The translations under genes were made by a program, and so were the position numbers. DNA of 48,582 nucleotides. Origin: CAYQQU01 sp964419545. GTDB lineage: Bacteria; Bacteroidota; Bacteroidia; Chitinophagales; Saprospiraceae. This document shows, piece by piece, positions 16,465 to 27,412 of the stretch (position 1 is its first letter; each line of letters opens with the position of its first letter). The stretch lies in contig CAYQQU010000045.1 in the NCBI GenBank assembly GCA_964419545.1, positions 1-48,582 on the forward strand, read 5' to 3'. The notes under the pieces were generated by a model. It was not told the DNA's origin. It did no database searches and saw nothing but the letters and a program-made list of their open reading frames with translations.

Positions 16465-17590
16465 TCATGGAGGGGTCGATCTCATCGGACCAGGCCAGAA
16501 CACCTCCTTTCAGATTGTAGAGGTTGTCGAATCCGTATTTTTCTTCCAGCATGAGGATGGCGTTGGCGCTGCGTTTGCCGCTGCGGCAGTAGACGATCAC
16601 CGGCTTGTCGCGATCGATGCGCTCGGCGGCGCCCTCGATCTGGGCCATGGGGATGAGTTCGCCGTTCAGGGTGGCGATCTCCACCTCGTACGGCTCGCGT
16701 ACGTCGATGAGCTGGTGGGTTTCGCCTTCCTCGCGCATACGGTGCAGCTCTTTCACGGTAATTTCTTTGACAGGCATATTGTCTTGCTTTTTTGGTATTC
16801 CACAAAATTCGTCGTAATCGATCAGCCCTTCGATCCGGATGTTCTTTTGGGGGGCGATCCGGAGCACGCGGGCAGTAAAATCCGCGGCGTCGAAGAGGAA
16901 GAGTCGGCCGTCGAGCGGCCGGCCCAGGCCGGTGATGACCTTGATGACCTCGCTGGCCTGCATGCTGCCGATGATGCCGGGCAGCACGCCGAGTACGCCG
17001 CCCGTGGCGCAGTCGGGCGCCAGGTCGGGCGGCGGCGGCGAAGGGTAGAGGTCGCGATAGTTGGGGCCGCGGCTGCCGTCGGACCGAAGGTAGTTAAAAA
17101 CGGAGACCTGGCCCTCGAACCGGAAAATGGAGGCGTATACATTGGGTTTGCCTTCCAGCACACAGGCGTCGTTGGTCAGGTAGCGGGTGGGGAAATTGTC
17201 GGTGCCGTCGGCAACGAGGTCGTATTCGCGCACCAGCGCCCGGGCATTGGCAACGGAGAATCGCTCGCGGTAAACGGTGACCGAAACGTGAGGGTTGAGC
17301 GCCTGGATCTTTTCCTTGGCCCGGTCGGCTTTAAAGCGCCCCACATCATCGACCCCGTAGAGCACCTGACGTTGCAGATTGGTGGCGTCGACCCGGTCAA
17401 AGTCGACGATCCCGAGACGCCCGACGCCCGCGGCGGCCAGGTAGAGCAGCAACGGGCTGCCCAGGCCGCCGGCTCCGATCACCAGCACGCTGGCGGCTTT
17501 CAACTGTTGCTGAGCGGCCGTCCCAAAGCCGGGGATGGCCAGGTGACGGGCGTAACGCGTTCGTTCTTCCGCACTGAGATGAGGCGACAT
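16454..17590 (-). CDS. moeB: MoeB/ThiF-type adenylyltransferase fused to a rhodanese domain
   Basis: E1-like enzymes adenylate the C-terminal glycine of MoaD or ThiS; a rhodanese domain then supplies persulfide sulfur. The 378 residues have the ATP loop GAGGLGSP (39-46), Arg-containing RQVLYG, DGTDNF (128-133), then Cys194 in APDCATGG, and a rhodanese domain at about 275-375 with active Cys335 (VYCRSGKRS). The architecture equals MOCS3/MoeZ. The usual zinc pair CYRC is replaced by NYRD (177-180). The ligand may be molybdopterin, thiamine or thio-tRNA; no moa or thi gene is near. Confidence 0.88.
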   Translation of the reverse strand: MSPHLSAEERTRYARHLAIPGFGTAAQQQLKAASVLVIGAGGLGSPLLLYLAAAGVGRLGIVDFDRVDATNLQRQVLYGVDDVGRFKADRAKEKIQALNPHVSVTVYRERFSVANARALVREYDLVADGTDNFPTRYLTNDACVLEGKPNVYASIFRFEGQVSVFNYLRSDGSRGPNYRDLYPSPPPPDLAPDCATGGVLGVLPGIIGSMQASEVIKVITGLGRPLDGRLFLFDAADFTARVLRIAPQKNIRIEGLIDYDEFCGIPKKQDNMPVKEITVKELHRMREEGETHQLIDVREPYEVEIATLNGELIPMAQIEGAAERIDRDKPVIVYCRSGKRSANAILMLEEKYGFDNLYNLKGGVLAWSDEIDPSMTKY

Positions 17591-17838
17591 TTGGTGTTTT
17601 TTTCTAATTTATGGGTAAAAATCGGACAATGTTGAAAAAAGAAGGCGCCGAACCCTTTCAAATATGAGAAAATTTGCCATCTTTGCAATAAAGCACAAAT
17701 CCGGATCGTTCTCGAAGGGTTCGTCATACGGATATGCTCAACATCTCGAAAGTATTTCGCTAAAGAATATGTGATTTTTTTAATCGGTTTTTGGGATAGC
17801 CTCTTCCTAGTCTTTTGGGAGAGGCCTTTTTATTTTGT
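17591..17838. other. Intergenic region with a plus-strand terminator-like hairpin
   Basis: No gene is seen. The plus strand has a stem GCCTCTTCC / GGGAGAGGC (17799-17825 area) followed by CTTTTTATTTT, a good terminator reading rightward. No annotated plus-strand gene leads into it, so a small RNA from about 17690 to 17835 is possible but unsupported by a consensus promoter (the nearest is CATCTTTG at 17678-17685). Confidence 0.5.
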
Positions 17839-18903
17839 CTATTCTGTTTGTTCGAGCAATATGCTCTGTTTAAAATCCTTTTGCAGGAGCAGCTTGATAT
17901 TGTTCAGCACCACTTCTCCCATCGTTTTACATTGCAGGAAGGAATTGCTTTTGTGGTGGTAAGCCAGTTCTTCCCGAAGTTTTTTCACTTTCGCCGGCGT
18001 CGATATCTGATCCTTGTTCATGGCGTTGAACAGGTAGGCGACGCGCGACTGGGAAGCTTTGGCCCGGGCGGCGATCAGGCTGCGTTCCTCCATCTGGTAT
18101 TGCTTGACGGTTTCGGGGGTCATGTGTTTGATGCCTAAGAAAATGATGGGGTTGTTCTCCTTAAAATACTGGGGCAGGTAAAAGCTTTTCCAGCCTTCGT
18201 ACGATTGCTGGTCGAAGTCGATGGCGCGCATCCGGTACTGCGAGCCTTCGATGTCGGGGGTGATGTCGACGACGTAATTGTAGGCGCGCATATCGCCCAG
18301 CAGGCGCACGAAACAACGTTCGTTGAACTTGACGAACTCCTTGGCGATGCGGATCTGGTTGAAGGTCGTGTCGTCGAGTTTTTTCCGGATAAAGTCGTCG
18401 CCGGGGATACCGGCGATGTGCTCCTCGATCATGGTGGCGCCGTCGACGAGGTACATGACCTGGTTGGGGGAGAGCAGTTCTTCCAGCTCCAGCCCGTAGA
18501 TGCGGGACGCATCGGCCCGTTTGACGTAGAAGTGGTCGTAATTGTCGTTGAGCCGGTTGATGATGCGCACCCGGAAAGGTTTGGTATTGCCGAAAGTGCA
18601 GTAGTCGATGCGCGCCACGGTAAGGTGTTCCATGGCTTCGATATCGCCGTCCGTTTTGAGCAAAGCGTAAATATACGTGAGCGCCTGGTACAGGTCGCGC
18701 TGATCGGCTTCTTCGTAGAAGACCGTTTCCCAAAGCGTGTCTTCGCCTTCCAGGTCGAAAAGCGGCAGCGCCGACGAGTAGCGCATCAGGTCGTCGTACT
18801 GTATCGGCAGGCGCACCGACCGGTTGAATTTGGTCAGATAGCGATGCAGCGGGTCCCGGATGGGGATGATCACCTTTTTCTTGGAGGGTACATTGCCTTT
18901 CAT
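17839..18903 (-). CDS. Uncharacterised protein with kinase-like active-site motifs
   Basis: No family is recognised by name for this 354-residue protein. Its middle resembles the protein-kinase/aminoglycoside-kinase fold: FYVKRAD (125-131, candidate ATP-binding Lys128), a hinge-like TMIEEHIAGIPGDDF (157-171), LLGDMRAYNYVVD (201-213) as a catalytic loop with Asp204 and Asn209, and MRAIDFDQQ (225-233) in place of the DFG segment with Asp229. The C-terminus is helical. There is no signal peptide, so it is cytoplasmic. A TATTTTTG element 6 bases before the ATG suggests its own leaderless transcript. Kinase-like fold is an inference; the substrate is unknown. Confidence 0.6.
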   Translation of the reverse strand: MKGNVPSKKKVIIPIRDPLHRYLTKFNRSVRLPIQYDDLMRYSSALPLFDLEGEDTLWETVFYEEADQRDLYQALTYIYALLKTDGDIEAMEHLTVARIDYCTFGNTKPFRVRIINRLNDNYDHFYVKRADASRIYGLELEELLSPNQVMYLVDGATMIEEHIAGIPGDDFIRKKLDDTTFNQIRIAKEFVKFNERCFVRLLGDMRAYNYVVDITPDIEGSQYRMRAIDFDQQSYEGWKSFYLPQYFKENNPIIFLGIKHMTPETVKQYQMEERSLIAARAKASQSRVAYLFNAMNKDQISTPAKVKKLREELAYHHKSNSFLQCKTMGEVVLNNIKLLLQKDFKQSILLEQTE

Positions 18904-18909
18904 AGGTTA

Positions 18910-18917
18910 CAAAAATA
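18910..18917 (-). promoter_or_regulatory. -7 element directly before the kinase-like gene
   Basis: On the minus strand TATTTTTG lies 6 bases before the ATG at 18903, which predicts a leaderless mRNA. A TTG lies 22 bases further upstream, slightly beyond the usual spacing. Confidence 0.5.
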
Positions 18918-19015
18918 CGCTTTTCGCCGTTGCGGGGGGCAATAGGAACGGCCCCTCCCTGAGCCGGGAGGAGCCGGAGTATAAGATTCAGCCTTAAGAT
19001 GCGCTTCAGCCGGCA

Positions 19016-20914
<1,899 letters not shown>

Positions 20915-21252
20915 AACTCCGCTTTTTGTTTTGTGGTTGTCGGATGGAGAAAGCTGCGCCGAAGTTGCATAGCAGTACGGCCTCAGCGTTCGGTACGGAT
21001 GATCGGGACGGGAATATGCAAATGAATGAAGAGCCTCCATTCGCTGCTGCTGGAAGGTGTTGGAAACATGTACCTTAATTAAAACGCACGAGCGCCCCGA
21101 AGTGATGCAAAAAAAGTGCGTTTTTATAGAACCCATTGCGGGTTGGGTACTGGACCTGGCAACTAATTTTCGGTTCAAAGACCAAACCCGTCATGAATTC
21201 AGGAGATCCGCCCGCCGGCCGGGAAAAACGCCCCGGCCGGTGGTGGTGCGGA
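20915..21252. other. acs-prpE intergenic region with two inverted repeats
   Basis: No gene is seen. A perfect 9-bp hairpin CCGGCCGGG / CCCGGCCGG (21215-21223 and 21232-21240) lies 12 bases after the acs stop and probably marks its transcript end, though no T-run follows on the minus strand. A second inverted repeat, AAAACGCAC / GTGCGTTTT (21081-21089 and 21116-21124), lies further towards prpE and may be an operator or a terminator. Confidence 0.55.
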
Positions 21253-23154
21253 TCAGGCGTTGGCGCCTGCTTTGATTTCGTCGACGACCTCCGGGTTGAG
21301 CAGGGTGGAGGTGTCGCCGAGATTGGACGTATCGCCCGAAGCGACCTTGCGCAGGATGCGGCGCATGATCTTACCCGAACGCGTTTTAGGCAGGCCCGAG
21401 ACGATCTGTATCCGGTCCGGTTTGGCGATCGGGCCGATCTCTTTAACGACCACCTGCAGGAGTTCTTTGCGGAAGGCTTCTTCGTCCGATATCGTTTCGG
21501 TGGTGATGACGTAGGCGTAGATGCCCTGGCCTTTGATGTCGTGCGGATAACCGACCACGGCCGATTCGACGACCTTGGGGTGCTCGTTGATGGCGTTCTC
21601 GACTTCGGCGGTGCCCATGCGGTGGCCGGAGACGTTGATGACGTCGTCGACGCGGCCGATGATGCGGTACATGCCGTCTTCCTCGCGGCGCGCGCCGTCG
21701 CCGGTAAAGTACTTGTTATCATAGGCCGAGAAGTAGGTCATCCGGCAGCGTTCGTGGTCGCCGTAAGTGGTGCGCAGTATGGACGGCCAGGGGTATTTCA
21801 TGCAGAGGATGCCTTCGACATCGTTGCCTTCGATCTCGTTACCTTCCGAGTCGACGAGCATCGGTTGGACGCCCGGCAGGGGATGGCCGGCGTGAGCGGG
21901 CCTCATGGGGCTCAGGGAGCCGAGGCCCGATATCATGATGCCGCCGGTTTCCGTCTGCCACCAGGTGTCGACGATGGGGCAGTTTTTCTTGCCTATGATC
22001 TCGTGGTACCATTCCCAGGCTTCTTCATTGATGGGCTCACCGACGCTGCCCAGTACCTTCAGGGAGCTCAGGTCATATTTTTCTACCGGTTCATTGCCGA
22101 ACGACATCAGCGCCCGGATGGCGGTGGGAGCCGTGTAAAACTGGTTGACTTTCAGCTTTTCGCATACTTCCCAGAACCTTCCCGCGTCGGGATAGGTGGG
22201 CACTCCCTCGAACATGACGGTGGTGGCGCCGGCCAATAGCGGCCCGTAAACGATATAGGAATGGCCGGTGATCCAGCCGATGTCGGCGGTGCACCAGTAT
22301 ACGTCGCCCGGTTGATACTGGAAGACGTTGAGGAAGGAGAAGCAGGTGTAAACCATGTACCCGCCGGTGGTGTGCACAACGCCCTTGGGTTTGCCGGTGG
22401 AGCCGGAAGTGTAGAGGATGAAGAGCATGTCTTCGGAATCCATTTCCTCGGCTTCGCAGCTGGTGCTCTGCCCGTCGACCATTTCGTCCCACCATTTGTC
22501 GCGCCCTGCCACCATGGTGATCTCATCGCCCGTATTTTTGTGGACGATTACCGTTTCGATGCTGGGGCAATCGAGCGCGAGGGCGTCGTCAACCACTTTT
22601 TTGACCGGGATATTCTTGGCGCCGCGGTGGTTAAAATCTGAGCAGATGACCATTTTGCAGGTGGCGTCGTTGATGCGATCGGCAAGCGCCTGAGCGGAGA
22701 AACCGGCGAAAACGACTGAATGGATGGCGCCGATGCGGGCGCAGGCCAGGACGCTGACGGCCAGTTCGGGAACCATAGGCATGTAAAAACAGACGCGGTC
22801 GCCTTTGGTGACGCCCTGAGCTTTGAGACCGTTGGCTACTTTGCAGACGGCGGCGTGCAGCTCGCGGTAGGTGTACGATACGTTGGGCTGTTTGGGATCA
22901 TTGGGTTCCCAAAGCAGCGCCACCTGATCGCCGCGGGTTTCAAGATGGCGGTCGAGGCAGTTCTCGGTGATGTTGAGCTTACCGCCTACAAACCAGTTGA
23001 TATCAGGTTTGCGGAAGTCCCATTCCAATACTTTGTCCCATTTTTTGCGCCAGTGGAAGGTGTCGGCTTGTTCGGCCCAGAACCCTTCCGGATCCTCGAC
23101 GCTCCGCTGGTAGGCGGCTTTGTATTCGTCAAAGGATTTGATTTGTAAGGTCAT
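21253..23154 (-). CDS. acs: Acetyl-CoA synthetase
   Basis: Acs converts acetate, ATP and CoA to acetyl-CoA. The 633 residues fit the family (about 650). They include the N-terminal DPEGFWAEQAD, INWFVGGKLNITENCLDRHL, the P-loop LYTSGSTGKPKGVVHTTGGY, DTWWQTETGG, YFTGDGARREEDG, and the C-terminal TRSGKIMRRIL with the lysine that protein acetyltransferases modify. It is encoded 77 bases downstream of a single-domain response regulator on the same strand. With prpE next, the block handles short-chain fatty acid assimilation. Confidence 0.95.
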   Translation of the reverse strand: MTLQIKSFDEYKAAYQRSVEDPEGFWAEQADTFHWRKKWDKVLEWDFRKPDINWFVGGKLNITENCLDRHLETRGDQVALLWEPNDPKQPNVSYTYRELHAAVCKVANGLKAQGVTKGDRVCFYMPMVPELAVSVLACARIGAIHSVVFAGFSAQALADRINDATCKMVICSDFNHRGAKNIPVKKVVDDALALDCPSIETVIVHKNTGDEITMVAGRDKWWDEMVDGQSTSCEAEEMDSEDMLFILYTSGSTGKPKGVVHTTGGYMVYTCFSFLNVFQYQPGDVYWCTADIGWITGHSYIVYGPLLAGATTVMFEGVPTYPDAGRFWEVCEKLKVNQFYTAPTAIRALMSFGNEPVEKYDLSSLKVLGSVGEPINEEAWEWYHEIIGKKNCPIVDTWWQTETGGIMISGLGSLSPMRPAHAGHPLPGVQPMLVDSEGNEIEGNDVEGILCMKYPWPSILRTTYGDHERCRMTYFSAYDNKYFTGDGARREEDGMYRIIGRVDDVINVSGHRMGTAEVENAINEHPKVVESAVVGYPHDIKGQGIYAYVITTETISDEEAFRKELLQVVVKEIGPIAKPDRIQIVSGLPKTRSGKIMRRILRKVASGDTSNLGDTSTLLNPEVVDEIKAGANA

Positions 23155-23160
23155 ATCGAC

Positions 23161-23222
23161 AGATTTTAGTGGTTCTAAATATATAGATATTTATATTTTT
23201 ATATCTGTCAAAGAAAAAAAAT
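23161..23222. promoter_or_regulatory. AT-rich palindromic stretch upstream of acs
   Basis: About 60 bases almost free of G and C stand out in a GC-rich region. They contain AGATAT (23184-23189) and ATATCT (23201-23206) as inverted arms around an A/T core. The stretch separates the response regulator gene from acs and is a candidate promoter or operator for acs. Confidence 0.4.
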
Positions 23223-23231
23223 TATTTTGGA

Positions 23232-23621
23232 TTATCCAAATTCTACCACTTCATTAATTATGTTAATTAGTTCGTCATTGTCAAAAGGTTTGGCCAGGTA
23301 GAATTCGCCGCCGCTGGAATATCCCCGGAACCGGTCTTCCTGAGTGCCCCGGGCGGTGAGGAAAATAATGCGGGTGTCCTGATAGGCTGGATTGGCGCGG
23401 ACGTGGCGGGCTACTTCGAATCCGTCCATACCCGGCATCATGACGTCGAGCACGATGATATCGGGTTGTTGCAGATCTGTTTTTTGCAGGGCCTCTTTCC
23501 CATCGTATGCGGTAAAAACCTGATACCCTTCGCTTTGTACAAGAAATTCCAACGCAACAATGATATTGGGCTCATCGTCGACCAGCAATACTTTTGTTCG
23601 GTTGCGTTCTTTTTTGTCCAT
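23232..23621 (-). CDS. Single-domain response regulator (CheY-like receiver)
   Basis: The 129 residues make up one receiver domain: acidic pair Asp15-Asp16 (LLVDDEPN), phospho-acceptor Asp59 (IIVLDVMMPGMDGFE), Thr89 and Lys111 (LAKPF). There is no DNA-binding output domain, so it must act through a partner. No histidine kinase gene is in the window. It precedes acs on the same strand by 77 bases, and a role in acetate control is plausible but inferred. The run GYSSGGEFYLAKPF has an odd S-S-G-G-E-F where G-A-D-D-Y is usual. Confidence 0.88.
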   Translation of the reverse strand: MDKKERNRTKVLLVDDEPNIIVALEFLVQSEGYQVFTAYDGKEALQKTDLQQPDIIVLDVMMPGMDGFEVARHVRANPAYQDTRIIFLTARGTQEDRFRGYSSGGEFYLAKPFDNDELINIINEVVEFG

Positions 23622-24079
23622 TGGATGGTACCCGTCTGATTTTGGTTGAAGCCAACTTAAAGTTACATTTTTTTATTAAAAAAAAGAAAAAACATCTTGC
23701 CCTTCGGTTATCTTTTTTTTGGAGATGTTACTATGAACCCGAAAAATGTTTCAGACCGGTAGGGGAAAGTTAAAATAGATGAAAAAAATAAATATAAAAA
23801 AAGGAATTGTGTAGCTTGCGGAGCGGGTTTTTCGTATTTTTGTCCGAAATCTCCGGACCTTAAATAATTAGCTGGGCAAAGGTGCGTTCATTTATTACGC
23901 CTGAGAGCATGTTTGGAGCTTGCTTCCGTCGCGAATCCGCAGGTCAGGGAAGAGGTAGCCGGAAAATACCCCTTCGTCTTCCCGATGAAACCCGTTTTGT
24001 TGATTCTCAGGACGATCTCGCTCTGAAAAGCTCTGAGTAGTCCATTCCTGCGAGCCCGAAAATTGCATTAATTAACTCT
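23622..24079. other. AT-rich intergenic region before the WG-repeat gene
   Basis: No gene is seen. On the minus strand TAACTTTA, near 23654-23661, is a possible -7 element for the response regulator. On the plus strand TATTTTTG at 23835-23842 is a candidate for the WG-repeat gene, giving a leader of about 230 nt. That leader contains the left arm of a 21-bp inverted repeat (23905-23925). Confidence 0.5.
23905..23925 (+). repeat. Left arm of a 21-bp inverted repeat bracketing the WG-repeat gene
   Basis: It begins GAGCATGTTTGGAGC and is a perfect inverted copy of 27439-27459. The first part resembles the family A terminus (GAGCTTGTTTGGAGG). Confidence 0.85.
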
Positions 24080-27000
24080 ATGAGGCAGTCATCCTTCGTG
24101 CTATTACTGGTACTGGCATCTCTGTCACTGGATGGTCAGCAGCTGTTCCCCATTAAAAAGAACAAAAAATGGGGGCTGATCAACTCGGAGGGGCAGGTGG
24201 TGCTCGCGCCGCGCTACGACGCGATCGGTGAATTCAAGCGCTACGGCTACGCCGTAATGCAGCGCGACGGCGGTGTGGGCTTGCTCGACCAGTCGGCGCG
24301 CGAGATCGTACAGCCGCGATACGACGACCTCAAGGTGCTCGATTCGGCGCTGGTCGCCGTGCTCGATGCGGGCGACTGGATGGTCATCGACCTGCAGGGC
24401 CGGATCGTGCTGCAAAAAGGGTACGAACGCGTCCGGGTACTGCCGGGTTCGTGGCTGGCTTTTCGCCGGGAAGGCTTGTGGGGCGTCGTGGCCAGAGACG
24501 GCCGGATGGTCAGCCCCCCGGCCTACGAAGAGATCGAACCCCAGGGCAATGGTTTTTTTCTGACCCGGCGCAACGGAAAATTCGGACTGCTGGCGGGCGA
24601 CGGACGCGAAGTGCTGCCCAACCAATCCGAAGAGATCGAACCCTATAGCGACAGCCTTTTCTTTTTTCGCAAAGGCCGGAAGTGGGGCGCCGTCGATCCG
24701 GAAGGCGCCGTGCTGATCCCGCCGGAATACGACGACTTCCGAAAACTGTCCGATGATTACATCAAACTGATCACCCGCAAGCGCCTGCATTTGTATTCTC
24801 TGGCCTGCAATACCATCATCACCACGGGCGACTTCGATAATTTTTATTCTTTTTCCAGCAAATACGTCATTGCGAAAAAAGACCGCCAGCTCGGGCTGAT
24901 CGACCGGTGCGGCGACATCGTCATCGCGCCCCGCTATTTTGAAATTCAGGCGTACGAGGAAAATCTGTTCCGCGTCAACCTGCAGGGGAAGTGGGGGGTC
25001 GTCCGCTCGGGCGAAGAGGTGGTCACGCCTTTTGAGTACGACTACATCGCTCCGCTGCGGACGCGGGTGAGCATCGTGAAACGCAAAGGTTTGTTCGGCC
25101 TCATAAATTACCGGGGCGAAGAAGTGGCGCCGCCCCAATACCACCGCATCGAACTGGAGGGCAATCGCGCCCGGGCTTACCTCATCAACGGCGGAAACGG
25201 AGCGGGCGAGACGCTCTGCCTGTTGGAGTTCGACGAGCGAGGAGCGCTGACGTCCAAGAAGAATTTTCAGAAACATTTCAAGCTGCAACTCGGCCCCAAA
25301 CCATCGGGTTCTCCCAACAGCCTTGGCAGCCAGAACGATTATCTGCTCGACAAGTACGAGTGGTTCTACGCGCCGACGGAAGATCGTTGGGGGCTGCGCC
25401 GCCTCAACGACGGAGAGGTGCAGATCAGCCCGAAGTTCGACTACGTCAGCGTGGCGCCCGACCTGGGCTTTACGGTGGTGGGGATCGACCATAGCGGGCA
25501 ATACGAGTTCGAACGCACGACCTTCCGGTTCGATATGGCCTACGGCCTGGTCAATAATGATCTTGGCGCGTTGGTCACGGAGATCGAGTTTTGGGACGTG
25601 CGCCTGAGCGATTTTGGGGAAGGGTTACCCGTAGCGCGGGTGGTGTTTTCCAACGGCCGCCACGGATTGATCGACCGGATCGGGCGCATCGTGCGCCGCG
25701 ACTTTGCCTACATCGGTCGCTTCCGGGACGGGGTCGCCCGGGTGAGCGTCAGCGGCCGGCTGTCGGGAAGCATGAAAGAACAGTTTGGCCTGGGGCGCCT
25801 GCGCGAGTACCTCGCGCAACTGACGGCGCCGGCCTTTATGTCCGATTACACGCAATACGACCAGCTGTTCCGCCAGCGGGCCCATCTGGTTTGCCAGGAC
25901 TGCGAGTGGGGATACCTGGATACGTCGGCGACCATCGTGGTGCCGCCTGCTTATTCCTTTGCCGAAGATTTCGTCAACGGCGTCGGCATCGTCGCCTGCA
26001 ACGATAAATGGGGCATGGTCGACCGCGAGGCCAACGTAGTGATCCCCTGCCGCTACGACGGCGTGCACTTCCTGGAACATACCGGCAATCAGATCGTGCG
26101 CGTATACGTGCAGCAACCCAAGTACGGCCTGATCGATACCCTGGGCCAGCTGACGGTCAACGCCGTTTACGATGAGATCGGCTCCTTCAGCGAAGGCCGC
26201 CTCGCCGTACGACGCAACGGCATGTGGGGATACGTCAACCGCGACGGCCTCGAAGTGATCCCCTGTCGCTTCCGGGAGGTCGCCAATTTCAGCGAAGGCC
26301 TGGCCGCCGTCAGGATCGGGAATTCCTGGGGCTTCATCGACAAACAGGGCAATGTGGAGATCGCCTTTAAATACCGGCGGACGGGCAATTTCCGGGATGG
26401 GCTCGCCTGGGTGCTCGCTCAGGACGGCGCAGGCTATATCAACCCCGACGATCAAATGATCATTACTCCGCAGTTTGACCGGGCTTTTGACTTTGACCGC
26501 GGCGTGGCGCGCGTAGTGAAAGCAGGCAAATACGGGCTCATCGATCGCCGCGGCGAATTTATTCAGAAACCCAAATACATCGAGATCCAGGACTTTGACC
26601 GGCACGGGCTGGCGGTGGTCAGCTACGGCAGCGGCCAATTGCGCTACGGACTCATCAATCTGGCGGGAACACTCATTACCCGTCAAGGGTTCCGGCAAAT
26701 CGATCCTTTTCAGGAAGGACTGGCGGTAGTGCGCTACCGCGATGCCTACGGCTATGTCGATACGACCGGCGCGTTGGTCATTCCCGCCGAATATTCCAAA
26801 GCTGCGCCTTTCTCCAACGGTCGCGCCGCCGTGCAACGCAACGGCGAATGCGGGTACCTCGACTCTACAGGCGACCTGGTGGTGCCGTTCCAGTTTTCCA
26901 AATGCCTCGACTACGAGGACGGCCGGGCGGTGGTGTACCAGGGCATCCGCAACGCCGGGCTGATCGATCTCAACGGCGATTACATCCTGCAGCCTGAGAT

Positions 27001-27412
27001 CAACCGGCTGCTTACCTTCCGCGAAGGCCGCGGGTTGGTGCGCGATGAAGAATACCGCTTTTATTACATTACCGAAAAGGCCAGTTCTTACTACGAGGTG
27101 TACGACAAAGCTACCGAGTTTAAACACGGTGTAGCCGTGGTGCAGGTGAGCGGCAAATGGGGGATCATCAACCAGCGGGGCATTGAGATCATTCCGCCCA
27201 AATACGACAAAATAGAATCTTTTCAGGAAGGCTTCGCCAAAGTGCGCATCAAGGGCTTCAATGGGCTGACCAACCTGCGGGGCGAACTCATCGTCGATCC
27301 CGATTACGAGTACATCAGCTACGCCGGCGACGGGCTTTTCCGGGTGGAACAGGGCGACAAAGTGGGGTATTTCGACCAATCGGGCCGCTGGATCTGGGAC
27401 CTCAGTCGTTAG
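24080..27412 (+). CDS. Large exported WG-repeat protein
   Basis: This 1110-residue protein starts with a signal peptide (about 1-19, ending SLDGQ). Almost all of the rest is WG (KWG) beta-repeats of 35-50 residues, of the form [KR]-[WY]-G-[LYV]-[IV]-[DN]-x-x-G-x-[VI]-x-[IP]-P-x-[YF]-D-x-[IV]-x-x-F-x-[ED]-G-x-A-x-V. I count roughly twenty. WG repeats are widespread in bacteria and their role is poorly known; they probably form an extended scaffold. No C-terminal T9SS domain is seen; the protein ends in a last repeat (GYFDQSGRWIWDL). The gene is a lone unit between convergent or divergent neighbours and is bracketed by a perfect inverted repeat. Confidence 0.9.
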   Translation: MRQSSFVLLLVLASLSLDGQQLFPIKKNKKWGLINSEGQVVLAPRYDAIGEFKRYGYAVMQRDGGVGLLDQSAREIVQPRYDDLKVLDSALVAVLDAGDWMVIDLQGRIVLQKGYERVRVLPGSWLAFRREGLWGVVARDGRMVSPPAYEEIEPQGNGFFLTRRNGKFGLLAGDGREVLPNQSEEIEPYSDSLFFFRKGRKWGAVDPEGAVLIPPEYDDFRKLSDDYIKLITRKRLHLYSLACNTIITTGDFDNFYSFSSKYVIAKKDRQLGLIDRCGDIVIAPRYFEIQAYEENLFRVNLQGKWGVVRSGEEVVTPFEYDYIAPLRTRVSIVKRKGLFGLINYRGEEVAPPQYHRIELEGNRARAYLINGGNGAGETLCLLEFDERGALTSKKNFQKHFKLQLGPKPSGSPNSLGSQNDYLLDKYEWFYAPTEDRWGLRRLNDGEVQISPKFDYVSVAPDLGFTVVGIDHSGQYEFERTTFRFDMAYGLVNNDLGALVTEIEFWDVRLSDFGEGLPVARVVFSNGRHGLIDRIGRIVRRDFAYIGRFRDGVARVSVSGRLSGSMKEQFGLGRLREYLAQLTAPAFMSDYTQYDQLFRQRAHLVCQDCEWGYLDTSATIVVPPAYSFAEDFVNGVGIVACNDKWGMVDREANVVIPCRYDGVHFLEHTGNQIVRVYVQQPKYGLIDTLGQLTVNAVYDEIGSFSEGRLAVRRNGMWGYVNRDGLEVIPCRFREVANFSEGLAAVRIGNSWGFIDKQGNVEIAFKYRRTGNFRDGLAWVLAQDGAGYINPDDQMIITPQFDRAFDFDRGVARVVKAGKYGLIDRRGEFIQKPKYIEIQDFDRHGLAVVSYGSGQLRYGLINLAGTLITRQGFRQIDPFQEGLAVVRYRDAYGYVDTTGALVIPAEYSKAAPFSNGRAAVQRNGECGYLDSTGDLVVPFQFSKCLDYEDGRAVVYQGIRNAGLIDLNGDYILQPEINRLLTFREGRGLVRDEEYRFYYITEKASSYYEVYDKATEFKHGVAVVQVSGKWGIINQRGIEIIPPKYDKIESFQEGFAKVRIKGFNGLTNLRGELIVDPDYEYISYAGDGLFRVEQGDKVGYFDQSGRWIWDLSR

